64,000 nucleotides of DNA from Molossus alvarezi (Eukaryota > Chordata > Mammalia > Chiroptera > Molossidae): NCBI GenBank assembly GCA_037176705.1, contig CM073885.1, forward strand, positions 220,856,290 to 220,920,289. The letters run 5' to 3'. Positions 37,801-43,015 of this stretch are shown piece after piece. Under the pieces are notes generated by a model that did not search any database, was not told the origin of the DNA, and saw only the letters and a program-made list of their open reading frames with translations. Numbering within the stretch: position 1 is the first letter of the stretch; every line of letters starts with the position of its first letter. The translations under genes and the position numbers were made by a program.

Positions 37801-40800
37801 CTTTTTTTTTTTTTTTTTTTATCCTCACCCGAGGACATTTTTCCATTTTTTGTACAGATAGAGTGGGAGGGAGAGAGAGGAAGAGACAGAGAGAAACATC
37901 GATGTGAAAGGGACACATCGAGTGGCTGCTACCACACGACCAACCAGGGCCGGGGACAAACTGCAACCGAAGTACGTGCCCTTAGCGGGAACCGAACCCG
38001 GATCTCTCCGGACCGCAGGCCGATGCTCTAACCGCTGAGCCAAACCGGCCAGGGCTGACCCAGAACTTGTATAGGCACAGAATGGCAGTATTTTATTATA
38101 GTGTTTTAAATAAAGGTATACTGAACATAGAATGCAGTGCACAGGTATGAGGTATTCAGTTAGATGAGTTTAGCAACTAGGTAACCATGTAACCGCCATC
38201 CAGAACATGTTGTGGAGCACAGAAAGCTCTGTTACATGCTCGTGGTGTCAGGGAGGCTCGATACACTTATCAAAGCTATCGGAAAAGTAGGGGAATGTTC
38301 ACAGTCCTAAATGAAAAGCCAGACAGTTGGATCTGCCTTTGGGAAGTACTGTGTGACTGCACCCTGCCTACATTTCCCTCTTCATTTTCTGTACCTTTGC
38401 CTGTTTCAGGCATCAGACCCTGCTGGCTCCACGTCACCCTCTGCATTCCATTTGTACTAAAACCTGTTTAGATACGTTAAAAAACCCATGTTCTTTCTCC
38501 TCCACACCTTTGCGTGTACTGTTATTCCTATTTCCTGAAATGCTCTACTGTGTTTTCTCCTCCTCCTCCCCACCCCTCAACCATGAATGCCTTCACCCTA
38601 TAAAAAACAGTTCATAGGTCTCCCTTTCTAGGAAGTTCCTCAGACCACACCAGGCTGACTTATGATCTTTTCTTCCACTGAGCTCCACTTGCCCCACTGC
38701 AGTACATCATGGTCCATGTCCCCTGGACTGAGTCACTGGGGAGTGAGGACTTTGTTCCGTTCATCTTTGTGTCCTTGGCATCCAGTAGAGCACTTGGCAC
38801 AGAAGAGACATGTATACTGATTAGATAACTCCTGAATTGTTTTGTGTGTGTGTGTGCTGATAGGCTGGAAAGACAGACCGAAAAGAATTTGTGAGGAAGA
38901 AAACCAAAATGAATCCATTTTCCAGTTCCACAAATAAAGAGAAGAAAAAACAAAAAAACTTTATGATGATGCGGTATAGCCATAATGTCCGTTCAAAAAA
39001 TAAGCGTTCCTTCCGAGAAAAGCAGGTGAGTTCAACCTAAAGCTTGGTATTGACATTTTAAAACAATTTTACTTTGGGATGGACTTGTGCCTCCTAAAGA
39101 CCTTGCGCCACTGTGTGTCTTAGGGTTAATGGGGAGAGTTATCGGAGAGGTGGAAGATAGGGCATGCAAGTCCTAGACCTGACTTGGTTGAGATTTATCT
39201 GTGTGACCAAAGGGGAATCTGTTTTTCTCCTCTATAAATAAAAGGGTACAGAGCATTCCCTTGCTAAAATGTTCTGGCATTGATGTGATAGAATATCAAA
39301 ATTAACTGAATAAGAATTTTTGAGTGCTTATTATTTGGTAGTCTTTGATTATTATTTTTTATTTTTTGCACTTATCTTCAGATAAAGCAGGAGGGAAAGA
39401 GGGAGAAAGAGAGAGAGAGAGAAACATCGAGTGGTTGCCACTCACACGACCCCAACGGGGGCCGGGGACAAACTGCAACCGAGGTACGTGTCCTTAGCGG
39501 AACTGAACCTGGGACTCTTCCGCGGGCCGACCCTCTAACCGCTGAGCAAAACCGGCCAGGGCATGTCTGGTAGTTTTTTAAAAGCAACAGTTATGTGTGG
39601 TAATAGCTCAGAAACAGTTTTAGTAAAGCATGCAAACTAAAGGCTCTGTTGTTAGTATGTGCCCTTTATGTTTACAGACCTTTGGGATTCCATTTTATCC
39701 ATTTTTTGTCTTTCATGGTTAGTCTTGTGATGGGCTTTTTATTTCAGTAATTCACTGTAGTGAAACCAATTTATATTTTAATGTCTTTTTCTACAGGAGG
39801 TATACCAAAATGTATCTAACTATATTCTGAAGAATCTCCAGGAAATCTGGTCAAGGGTAAACTAGTCCCACATTCTGAATCGGTGTTCCAAAATGCTAGC
39901 CAAGGATAAGCCTTCTAGGCCTGAATGTAATGGCCAGCTCTTCAGGGCAATGCTCTGTCTATGTGGGAACCAAGCCAGTATTAATTGAATTAAGTATTAA
40001 TTAAATCCTCACCCGAGGATATTCATTTAACTTCAGATGGAGTGGGAGGGGGGAGGGGAAGAGATATAGAGAGAGAGACACTGACGTGAGAGACTCATCG
40101 ATTGGTTGCCTTCCACATAACCCCAACTAGGGCCAGGGATTGAATTACAACCGAGATACATACCTTTGACCGGAATTGAACCCGTGACTCTGGTCTGTGG
40201 GCTGACGCTCTAACTGCTGAGGAAAACCGGCCAGGTGCCATTTAAAATCTATTGTCTGTTTATTTAATCTTTCTAGTTCTAAACTGTTTAACAATATTAT
40301 GTAAATAGTAAAATGACAGCATTTGAATAGAAGTTGTTGAAGTTACGGGAAAAGGAAAGGTGCCATTTAATATTTAAAATTTTCCAATTCAATTAAAATT
40401 CATAGTTGAATTTATTAATTCCATTAGTTTATCCTTCACCAGACCTTTGTAAGAGTTTAGGGTAGAGGAAATAGTAGTAGTTGATAGGCCTTGCTTCATT
40501 ATGAGGTTTTTGTGATCTTCCTACATTTTAGCGACTTCCTCTGTTTTTTAGCATGCCTTTTTTGGCATGATAGAGAAACCTGGCTTTGTTCCTACTCAAC
40601 ATATTTATTTACTCAGCATACAGCAATATGAGGAGGTACTGTGATTAAACTGATTTTACAGTTGAGAAAATAAGACAGATGAGTCTGAGAAATACCTTCT
40701 TGGCCATGCAAATTAGGTTAAAATGAAAGTATTACTTTATTCTGCCTATCTATAAGAAATATCAAGATATGATCTAAAGGCAAGAGCTTATAACTTAAAA

Positions 40801-42948
40801 TCATAAAATTTAAAAACTTTGAACATTTAGAAGTAGAGCCAGGCAACTCCCCACCCTGACCCCCAAAAAATGAATACATATCTTACTATAATTCAAAAGT
40901 GACAGATCTTTAAAAGTTTCTCAGAATCCAAGAGTGGTGCTTGGGAATTGGAATAGTATTCATCATACACTTAAGACATGTACGCTGACCTTGTTATCTT
41001 TTTTAACTTTGGATTTATTTTTCTGTTTTATTTATTTTCTTCTGGGACATGTAAAACTTTTAAGAACTTCCATAGGTTCACTTTGAACATTGATTGTGTA
41101 GTCTTCCTTTTCTTCAGTTCTTAAACTCTTCATTTTTAAGTTTAGGAACCCAGTTCCTGTGGTTAGGGAAGAACCACATGGGATTAAAGTCTGGGACCAG
41201 TCAAATTAGAATACATAATTCACTACTTTAATTTAATCATAAATATATCTGTCAACTCACCAAGTCAACACCAATAGGAATCCCCCATTTGGGGTGTGCT
41301 AAAGAAGGAAACTTCATTCAGTATAAAACAGCTCGATTATGATATAGCCCTGAGGCCCGGCCCCTTTCTAGCTAAACAGCCCTGCTCTGCTCCTGGATGG
41401 TCTACTCTACTACATGCTGGTCTGCTTTGCACTGCGCTAGTCTGGTCTATTTTGCTGTGCTCTGGCAAGATACCTTTGGTGTTTTGGCTCAGCCAGGGGG
41501 AGACCCAGTCTTTTTTTTTTTTTAATCCTCATCTGAGGACATTTTTCCATTTTTTGTTCAGATAGAGTGGGAGGGGGATTGAGAGAGAGAGAAACATCGA
41601 CGTGAAAGGGACACATCGAGTGGTTGCCACCCGCACAACCCAACCAGGGCCGGGGACAAACTGCAATTGAGGTACATGCCCTTAGCAGGAACCGAACCCG
41701 GGTCTTTTTGGACCGCAGGCCAATGCTCTAACTGCTGAGCCAAACCAGCCAGGGCGGGACCCAGTCTTTAGTGGAAAGGGGAAGTGCACTCCCAGAGCTA
41801 GAGAGGAGATGGCTTATAGGGACTGGAGTCCTCACCCTGACTCCTGATTCATCTGTCTTCATGCAAATAAGGTCTCCAAATTTTCGAAGCTTGATTGGTT
41901 CAAAAGCTGTGGTCAGAATAGAACCACTCTGATTGATCAAAGCTTAACAACTCCGATTGAATGGGGAAAGCCTCAGCCCTATTGGTTGAAATAGGATCCC
42001 GAGAACTACACTATAAAGCCTGGCTCAGATCTCAGATGGTGGAAGCACAGTGCAGGCAGGCATTTCAGTGCTGAGACAGGCAGATCAGTGCAGGCTTCTT
42101 CCTGAAGTGCAGTTTGCATGAGAGCCCCCTGTGCAGAACAGCTGCTAGGCTCTGCTTTGTTTTATTTTTTAATTTTGAGCCCAGCTAACCACCAGGAGTC
42201 CTTCTTAGTAGGTACCTTCTTTCTCAGGGTTCACACCTCCAAGACAAAATAATTAAACAACTTACTAATTAGCCCATAGTAACTAAAATAAATATTTTTG
42301 TCTTAAAACACAATTGTCAGGATTCTGAGTTAATTTTAGTAATTACTTATTGTAAAATGTTCTTAGTTTATTTATTGCATTAAATAAACCCATTTGAAAA
42401 TCTGCAAATAGAGGGAACATTTTTCTTGTGTTCTAAATTATATATTATAGACATCTGTATATGGTCCTGTGTGTGCCATATTTAGTGGAATATATGTGAT
42501 CTTGAAAGAGGTGATTGTGAAAAAAAATCTGTTTTCCTGTTGGCTTTTAGACAGTGTGTTCCACCCATAACTCTAGAGTATTAACTGTATAGACTAGAGA
42601 AGTACCTTGTAATATCTCTGGAGACAGGTAGTGCTCCATCTCTGTCTTCTGTAGCTGCTCTGTTTTAAGCTTTTGTCCAATGGAGTGGGAACAGCATTCA
42701 AGAGCTTTGTCTATTTCCTAGCAGTAAGGAGGCCCTAGCCTGGTGACAGATCTGATCTGTTATGGAATACTTCACAATTTTTAGTTTTTGAGGATAAGGA
42801 TGATGGTTTAGTGATTCCATTTTAGTACACTTTCATATAACCAAATTAGTATAATTGGGTACCCAAGAGTTATGTTTAGTTGTTTTTTCTTATCTTCCAG
42901 CTGGCACTACGAGATGCACTTTTGAAAAAGAGAAAAAGGATGAAGTAA
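13725..42948 (+). CDS. SDAD1: SDAD1, SDA1 domain-containing protein 1 (22 coding exons, complete)
   Basis: Homologue of yeast Sda1, a nucleolar/nuclear factor needed for 60S ribosomal subunit maturation and export (family knowledge). I traced 22 coding exons by splice sites and by near-identity to the human protein as remembered. Exon sizes sum to 688 codons plus TAA. In order: an N-terminal NUC130/3NT-like helical region (about residues 65-120, exons 3-4); a lysine-rich stretch (about 255-280, exons 9-10); helical repeats (about 295-450); a very acidic segment (about 485-527, exons 17-18); a basic C-terminal SDA1 domain ending KKRKRMK, a likely nucleolar signal. The start ATG at 13725 follows CCAAC and gives the expected [10 protein letters not shown] start. 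It lies in a CpG-rich promoter, as expected for a housekeeping gene. No frameshift or internal stop was seen. Introns carry roughly 25 VES SINEs, none breaking an exon. NAAA follows about 11.8 kb downstream on the same strand. Confidence 0.97.
13815..16263 (+). other. SDAD1: SDAD1 intron 1
   Basis: CpG-rich for the first 550 bases, including CCGACGTCAGTG near 14240. Then AT-rich with MIR (14868-15000 and about 15680-15790, both +), an L2-like piece (15001-15200, -) and an AC repeat at 15585-15604. The only large SDAD1 intron besides intron 3 without a VES copy. Confidence 0.75.
16264..16368 (+). CDS. SDAD1: SDAD1 coding exon 2
   Basis: Residues 31-65 ([10 protein letters not shown] to VMFMAQ). 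Acceptor tttttacag and donor gtaaga; phase 0 on both sides. Confidence 0.96.
16470..16723 (-). mobile_element. VES SINE, type I, SDAD1 intron 2
   Basis: ATTCTCACCTGAGGACA tail to GCCAAATGGCCAGGG head; short target repeat TTCATTTA on both sides. It lies about 100 bp past the exon 2 donor. Confidence 0.9.
17086..17184 (+). CDS. SDAD1: SDAD1 coding exon 3
   Basis: Residues 66-98 ([10 protein letters not shown] to DPDLRM), start of the conserved N-terminal domain. Acceptor ttacag, donor gtagcg (weak after position +3); phase 0. Confidence 0.96.
17185..18178 (+). other. SDAD1: SDAD1 intron 3
   Basis: No VES copy. Contains a TG repeat at 17408-17434 and an L2-like stretch at 17945-18110 with CCATGAGGGCAGAGAC. 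Confidence 0.7.
17408..17434 (+). repeat. (TG)n microsatellite
   Basis: About 13 uninterrupted TG units in SDAD1 intron 3. Confidence 0.95.
18179..18289 (+). CDS. SDAD1: SDAD1 coding exon 4
   Basis: Residues 99-135 ([10 protein letters not shown] to DKLLRK), leucine-rich and helical. Acceptor ctgag after a T-rich tract, donor gtaaag; phase 0. Confidence 0.96.
18385..18660 (-). repeat. MIR remnant split by a (TAG)n microsatellite
   Basis: MIR in reverse: TTTTGCCAGGTACC, then TTTTACAGATGAAAAGGCTG and CCAGGCATTCTGGCTCCAGA. A TAG triplet repeat fills 18484-18530 where the family has its TAT/ATT-rich middle. Confidence 0.8.
19020..19870 (-). mobile_element. Old L1 3' segment split by a VES SINE
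   Basis: L1 3' sequence in reverse: TTTTATTGAGATATAACTCA, TTCAGTGGTTTTTAGTATAT, then GAATAATGCTGCTATGAATG. The two halves (19020-19402 and 19669-19870) are separated by a VES with its own target repeat. It has many substitutions and no usable reading. Confidence 0.75.
19403..19653 (-). mobile_element. VES SINE, type I, inside old L1
   Basis: Target repeat GGTTATACCACTTTT / GGTTTTACCACTTTT at 19388-19402 and 19654-19668. Confidence 0.92.
19887..20101 (-). mobile_element. VES SINE, type I, SDAD1 intron 4
   Basis: Target repeat CTGCTGCTTTTT on both sides. It sits 150 bp before exon 5. Confidence 0.9.
20250..20321 (+). CDS. SDAD1: SDAD1 coding exon 5
   Basis: Residues 136-159 ([10 protein letters not shown] to NNKVNV). 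Acceptor cctcag, donor gtaagt; phase 0. Only 75 bases separate it from exon 6, so intron 5 is near the minimum size for a mammal. Confidence 0.96.
20397..20497 (+). CDS. SDAD1: SDAD1 coding exon 6
   Basis: Residues 160-192 plus the first two bases of Trp193 ([10 protein letters not shown] to RRNIW). Acceptor ctttag, donor gtaata; ends in phase 2. Confidence 0.95.
20660..20885 (-). repeat. MIR SINE remnant
   Basis: Reverse MIR: CTACCATTTGTTGAGCACAT through CAATCTGTGCTCTTTCTACT, in SDAD1 intron 6. Confidence 0.78.
20996..21036 (-). mobile_element. Severely 5'-truncated VES, type II
   Basis: Only the tail side remains (TTTATTGATTTTAGAGGAAG). Bounded by CCTATTTATTTA copies at 20980 and 21037, so it looks like a separate short insertion at the site used by the next SINE. 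Confidence 0.65.
21053..21257 (-). mobile_element. VES SINE, type II
   Basis: Full copy from TCTTTATTGATTTTAGAGAG to TGAGCCACAGTGGCC. Right target repeat CCTATTTATTTATTTA at 21258-21273; left copy at 21037. Confidence 0.88.
21356..21592 (+). mobile_element. VES SINE, type I
   Basis: Target repeat AAATGCTGTTTGATA (21341-21355) / AAATGCTATTGATA (about 21593-21606). Tail hairpin TCCTTGGGTGAGGAT. Confidence 0.9.
21791..22194 (-). mobile_element. VES-like SINE, type III, interrupted by a younger VES
   Basis: Older subfamily with TTGTTCCACTTA, ATTGGTTGATTCT and head end CCAATTGAATTACCAGGCCA. It is split at 21864/22095 by the nested VES. Outer target repeat CATAAGTGCATCTTT at 21775 and 22195. Confidence 0.85.
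21865..22094 (-). mobile_element. VES SINE, type I, nested in type III SINE
   Basis: Perfect 17-bp target repeat CTCATTGGTTGATTCTT (21848-21864 and 22095-22111) lying inside the older SINE. Confidence 0.93.
22211..22426 (-). mobile_element. VES SINE, type I, at a re-used site
   Basis: Directly follows the right target repeat of the type III element. Its own right flank repeats CATAAGTG (22427). Part of the middle region is deleted. Confidence 0.88.
22629..22873 (+). mobile_element. VES SINE, type I, just upstream of SDAD1 exon 7
   Basis: Young copy with intact hairpin TCCTCGGGTGAGGAT (22842-22856). Target repeat AAAACACTTATTTG / AAAACATTTATTTG at 22615-22628 and 22874-22887; the right copy ends 11 bases before exon 7, so the element landed in the branch-point region. 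Confidence 0.94.
22899..22956 (+). CDS. SDAD1: SDAD1 coding exon 7
   Basis: Completes Trp193 and codes residues 194-212 ([10 protein letters not shown] to KVTK). Acceptor ccccccag, donor gtgagt. At 58 bp it is one of the two smallest internal exons. A VES SINE ends about 25 bp upstream of its acceptor and an opposed VES starts about 200 bp downstream. Confidence 0.95.
23154..23383 (-). mobile_element. VES SINE, type I, downstream of SDAD1 exon 7
   Basis: Opposite orientation to the copy before exon 7. Target repeat TATCATAAGT at 23144-23153 and 23384-23393. A short L1 3'-end piece follows (about 23400-23465). Confidence 0.92.
23646..23811 (-). mobile_element. VES-like SINE, type III
   Basis: TTGTTCCACTTATTTATGCA, CATTGGTTGATTCATG and CCAACCAACTGAACTACTGG. 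Flanked by TGGAAAT. Confidence 0.8.
24012..24086 (+). CDS. SDAD1: SDAD1 coding exon 8
   Basis: Residues 213-237 ([11 protein letters not shown] to DSESE), hydrophobic then acidic. Acceptor ttttag, donor gttagt; phase 0. Confidence 0.95.
24775..24999 (-). mobile_element. VES SINE, type II, SDAD1 intron 8
   Basis: Perfect 11-bp target repeat TAGTGGGTTTT at 24764-24774 and 25000-25010. Confidence 0.88.
25483..25584 (+). CDS. SDAD1: SDAD1 coding exon 9
   Basis: Residues 238-271 ([10 protein letters not shown] to AMKVLK). Acceptor is a 10-T run then ag; donor gtgaga; phase 0. Begins the lysine-rich patch. Confidence 0.95.
25670..25910 (+). mobile_element. VES SINE, type I, SDAD1 intron 9
   Basis: GCCCTGGCCCGTTTGGCTCA head to TCCTCGGGGGAGGAT tail. 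It begins 86 bp past the exon 9 donor. Confidence 0.92.
26326..26592 (-). mobile_element. VES SINE, type I, SDAD1 intron 9
   Basis: Perfect 14-bp target repeat TTGATAACAGCTTT at 26312-26325 and 26593-26606; opposed to the copy at 25670 in the same intron. Confidence 0.9.
26687..26756 (+). CDS. SDAD1: SDAD1 coding exon 10
   Basis: Residues 272-294 plus the first base of Asp295 ([10 protein letters not shown] to HDPQ). Acceptor tttcag, donor gtacta; phase 1. The lysine run is a likely nucleolar localisation patch. Confidence 0.95.
27193..27352 (+). mobile_element. MER5A (hAT-Charlie MITE)
   Basis: CAGTGTTTCTCAAACTTTAA start, the diagnostic GATTCAGTAGGTCTGGGGTG middle and TTGAGAAGCTG end form the inverted termini. 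SDAD1 intron 10. Confidence 0.85.
27646..27749 (+). CDS. SDAD1: SDAD1 coding exon 11
   Basis: Completes Asp295 and codes residues 296-329 ([10 protein letters not shown] to VGIHE). Acceptor ttctag, donor gtacat; ends in phase 0. Confidence 0.95.
27750..29262 (+). other. SDAD1: SDAD1 intron 11
   Basis: AT-rich and mostly unique-looking, with one diverged SINE fragment near 28838 and a short TG run near 29133. Confidence 0.65.
28838..28975 (+). mobile_element. Old VES-like SINE fragment
   Basis: TGCCCTGAATGGTGTGACTC head with GTTGGTTGGAGTG, a shortened body and a C/T-rich end; no hairpin tail. Confidence 0.65.
29263..29320 (+). CDS. SDAD1: SDAD1 coding exon 12
   Basis: Residues 330-348 plus the first base of Glu349 ([10 protein letters not shown] to QPHQR). 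Acceptor cccacag, donor gtaagc; ends in phase 1. Confidence 0.95.
30251..30513 (-). mobile_element. VES SINE, type I, inside Tigger B
   Basis: Target repeat TGTATTATATACTTTT / TGTATTATATATTTTA at 30234 and 30514. The head lacks about ten bases next to the anticodon-like region, and the GGGA/GAGG body is expanded. Confidence 0.9.
30576..31231 (+). mobile_element. L1 3' end inside Tigger B, with possible 3' transduction
   Basis: 30577-30766 matches the L1 3'-UTR module (GAAATAAACCAAAGAATATA, ATGGACACAGACAATAATG, G-rich run, ATATGTAATAG) and ends in a weak A-rich tail. About 465 further unique bases follow, up to a second A-rich stretch at about 31215-31237. Tigger sequence resumes at TCATAAAGAAGAG. 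Confidence 0.6.
31600..32235 (-). repeat. MIR (31600-31790) and L2-like (31830-32235) remnants
   Basis: CAAACACTGTGCTAAATGCT and ACATAATCTCATCTAATCCT mark the reverse MIR. TTCACTTACTGAGTGATTTC and TTACATTCTAGAGGGAGATC with the following AGGGACTTGAAGGA mark the L2-like part. SDAD1 intron 12. Confidence 0.65.
32286..32344 (+). CDS. SDAD1: SDAD1 coding exon 13
   Basis: Completes Glu349 and codes residues 350-368 ([10 protein letters not shown] to VPPE). Acceptor ttttag, donor gtgaga; phase 0. Confidence 0.95.
32932..33008 (+). CDS. SDAD1: SDAD1 coding exon 14
   Basis: Residues 369-393 plus two bases of Gly394 ([10 protein letters not shown] to GEVMTV). Acceptor attcag, donor gtatgt. A VES SINE lies 37 bp past the donor. 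Confidence 0.95.
33046..33288 (-). mobile_element. VES SINE, type I, SDAD1 intron 14
   Basis: Target repeat TGGGTATGTTTT / TGGATATGTTTT at 33034-33045 and 33289-33300. It starts only 37 bp downstream of the exon 14 donor. Confidence 0.93.
34059..34156 (+). CDS. SDAD1: SDAD1 coding exon 15
   Basis: Completes Gly394, codes 395-426 and the first base of Asn427 ([10 protein letters not shown] to KTHKDK). Acceptor ttctag, donor gtaagt. Confidence 0.95.
34269..34345 (+). CDS. SDAD1: SDAD1 coding exon 16
   Basis: Completes Asn427 and codes 428-452 ([10 protein letters not shown] to KKFR). Acceptor ttacag, donor gtaggt; phase 0. The intron before it is only 112 bp. Confidence 0.95.
34475..34751 (-). 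mobile_element. VES SINE, type I, with (ATTC)n tail
   Basis: The poly(A) tail has become a GAAT tetramer array (34470-34510 on this strand as ATTC). Target repeat CATAGTTTTATTC at 34462-34474 and 34752-34764. SDAD1 intron 16. Confidence 0.92.
35267..35396 (+). CDS. SDAD1: SDAD1 coding exon 17
   Basis: Residues 453-495 plus the first base of Asp496 ([10 protein letters not shown] to VDNDE), entering the acidic segment. Acceptor ctctag. The donor gttcat is poor beyond GT, but the phase and the protein require it. Confidence 0.93.
35470..36190 (-). repeat. L2-like remnants, SDAD1 intron 17
   Basis: Two pieces in reverse: ATTCAGCAGATATTTATTGA (35473-35600) and the stretch from 35838 with TTCTGCCCTGAGGGCCTTTC and AATGGTAGAACAATGG. 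Both are strongly diverged. Confidence 0.6.
36411..36613 (-). mobile_element. VES SINE, type II, SDAD1 intron 17
   Basis: TTTTATTGATTGTTTTTAGC tail to GAGCCACACTAGCCAGGGC head; no clear target repeat. Confidence 0.86.
36765..36945 (+). repeat. MIR SINE remnant
   Basis: ATGGCTTCTGGAGTCAGACA, then GACAGGTTACTTAACTCAAG, a degraded forward MIR in SDAD1 intron 17. Confidence 0.7.
37124..37218 (+). CDS. SDAD1: SDAD1 coding exon 18
   Basis: Completes Asp496 and codes 497-527 ([10 protein letters not shown] to EQQEI), strongly acidic. Acceptor cacacag, donor gtaagt. Confidence 0.95.
37352..37542 (+). CDS. SDAD1: SDAD1 coding exon 19
   Basis: Residues 528-590 plus two bases of Arg591 ([10 protein letters not shown] to DSDEES). 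Largest coding exon at 191 bp. Acceptor cttaaag, donor gtacaa. The reading runs open past the donor for about 60 codons; that extension is intronic. Confidence 0.95.
37650..37734 (+). CDS. SDAD1: SDAD1 coding exon 20
   Basis: Completes Arg591 and codes 592-619 ([10 protein letters not shown] to RLATAM). Acceptor atcctag, donor gtgagt; phase 0. Intron 19 is only 107 bp. Confidence 0.95.
37804..38055 (-). mobile_element. VES SINE, type I, young, SDAD1 intron 20
   Basis: Perfect 13-bp target repeat TGACCCAGAACTT at 37791-37803 and 38056-38068. Near-consensus throughout, and starts 70 bp past the exon 20 donor. Confidence 0.95.
38450..38830 (+). repeat. L2-like remnant before SDAD1 exon 21
   Basis: TGAGTCACTGGGGAGTGAGG and CTTGGCATCCAGTAGAGCAC order fits a forward L2 3' region. 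It ends some 30 bp before the exon 21 acceptor. Confidence 0.55.
38864..39025 (+). CDS. SDAD1: SDAD1 coding exon 21
   Basis: Residues 620-673 ([10 protein letters not shown] to SFREKQ), basic core of the SDA1 domain. Donor gtgagt. The acceptor has a (TG)7 run where a pyrimidine tract is expected. Confidence 0.95.
39349..39562 (-). mobile_element. VES SINE, type I, lacking the tail hairpin, SDAD1 intron 21
   Basis: Body CACTTATCTTCAGATAAAGC to head AAAACCGGCCAGGGC. The GAGGAC hairpin segment is missing at the tail side. Confidence 0.87.
40000..40236 (-). mobile_element. VES SINE, type I, SDAD1 intron 21
   Basis: AAATCCTCACCCGAGGAT tail to GAGGAAAACCGGCCAGG head; the tail has been reduced to TTAATTAA-type sequence. 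Confidence 0.88.
41290..42240 (+). mobile_element. LTR-like promoter segment interrupted by a VES
   Basis: Not a match I can name. It has two inverted CCAAT motifs (GATTGGTTC near 41895, ATTGGTTGAA near 41981), then ACTATAAAGCCTGGCTC with a TATA box at 42011-42016, followed by a GC-richer leader. This order is typical of a retroviral LTR promoter, sense to SDAD1. No TG...CA ends or target duplication could be fixed, so it may be partial. Confidence 0.4.
41514..41757 (-). mobile_element. VES SINE, type I, inside the LTR-like segment
   Basis: Perfect 12-bp target repeat GACCCAGTCTTT at 41502-41513 and 41758-41769. Confidence 0.92.
42901..42948 (+). CDS. SDAD1: SDAD1 coding exon 22 (last)
   Basis: Residues 674-688 ([15 protein letters not shown]) then TAA at 42946-42948. 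Acceptor tatcttccag. The very basic C-terminus is typical of the family. Confidence 0.96.
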   Translation: MALRDALLKKRKRMK

Positions 42949-43015
42949 CCTGGACCTGCAAGATTTTTATTCCAAAGAGAATGCTAAATGTGTCATTACT
43001 CCAAAAATTAATAAA
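42949..43015 (+). terminator. SDAD1: SDAD1 3' UTR start and first poly(A) signal
   Basis: The first AATAAA after the stop is at 43010-43015. Further AATAAA hexamers at 43182, 44279, 45630 and 46238 could end longer transcripts. Which one is used cannot be told from sequence. Confidence 0.5.
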
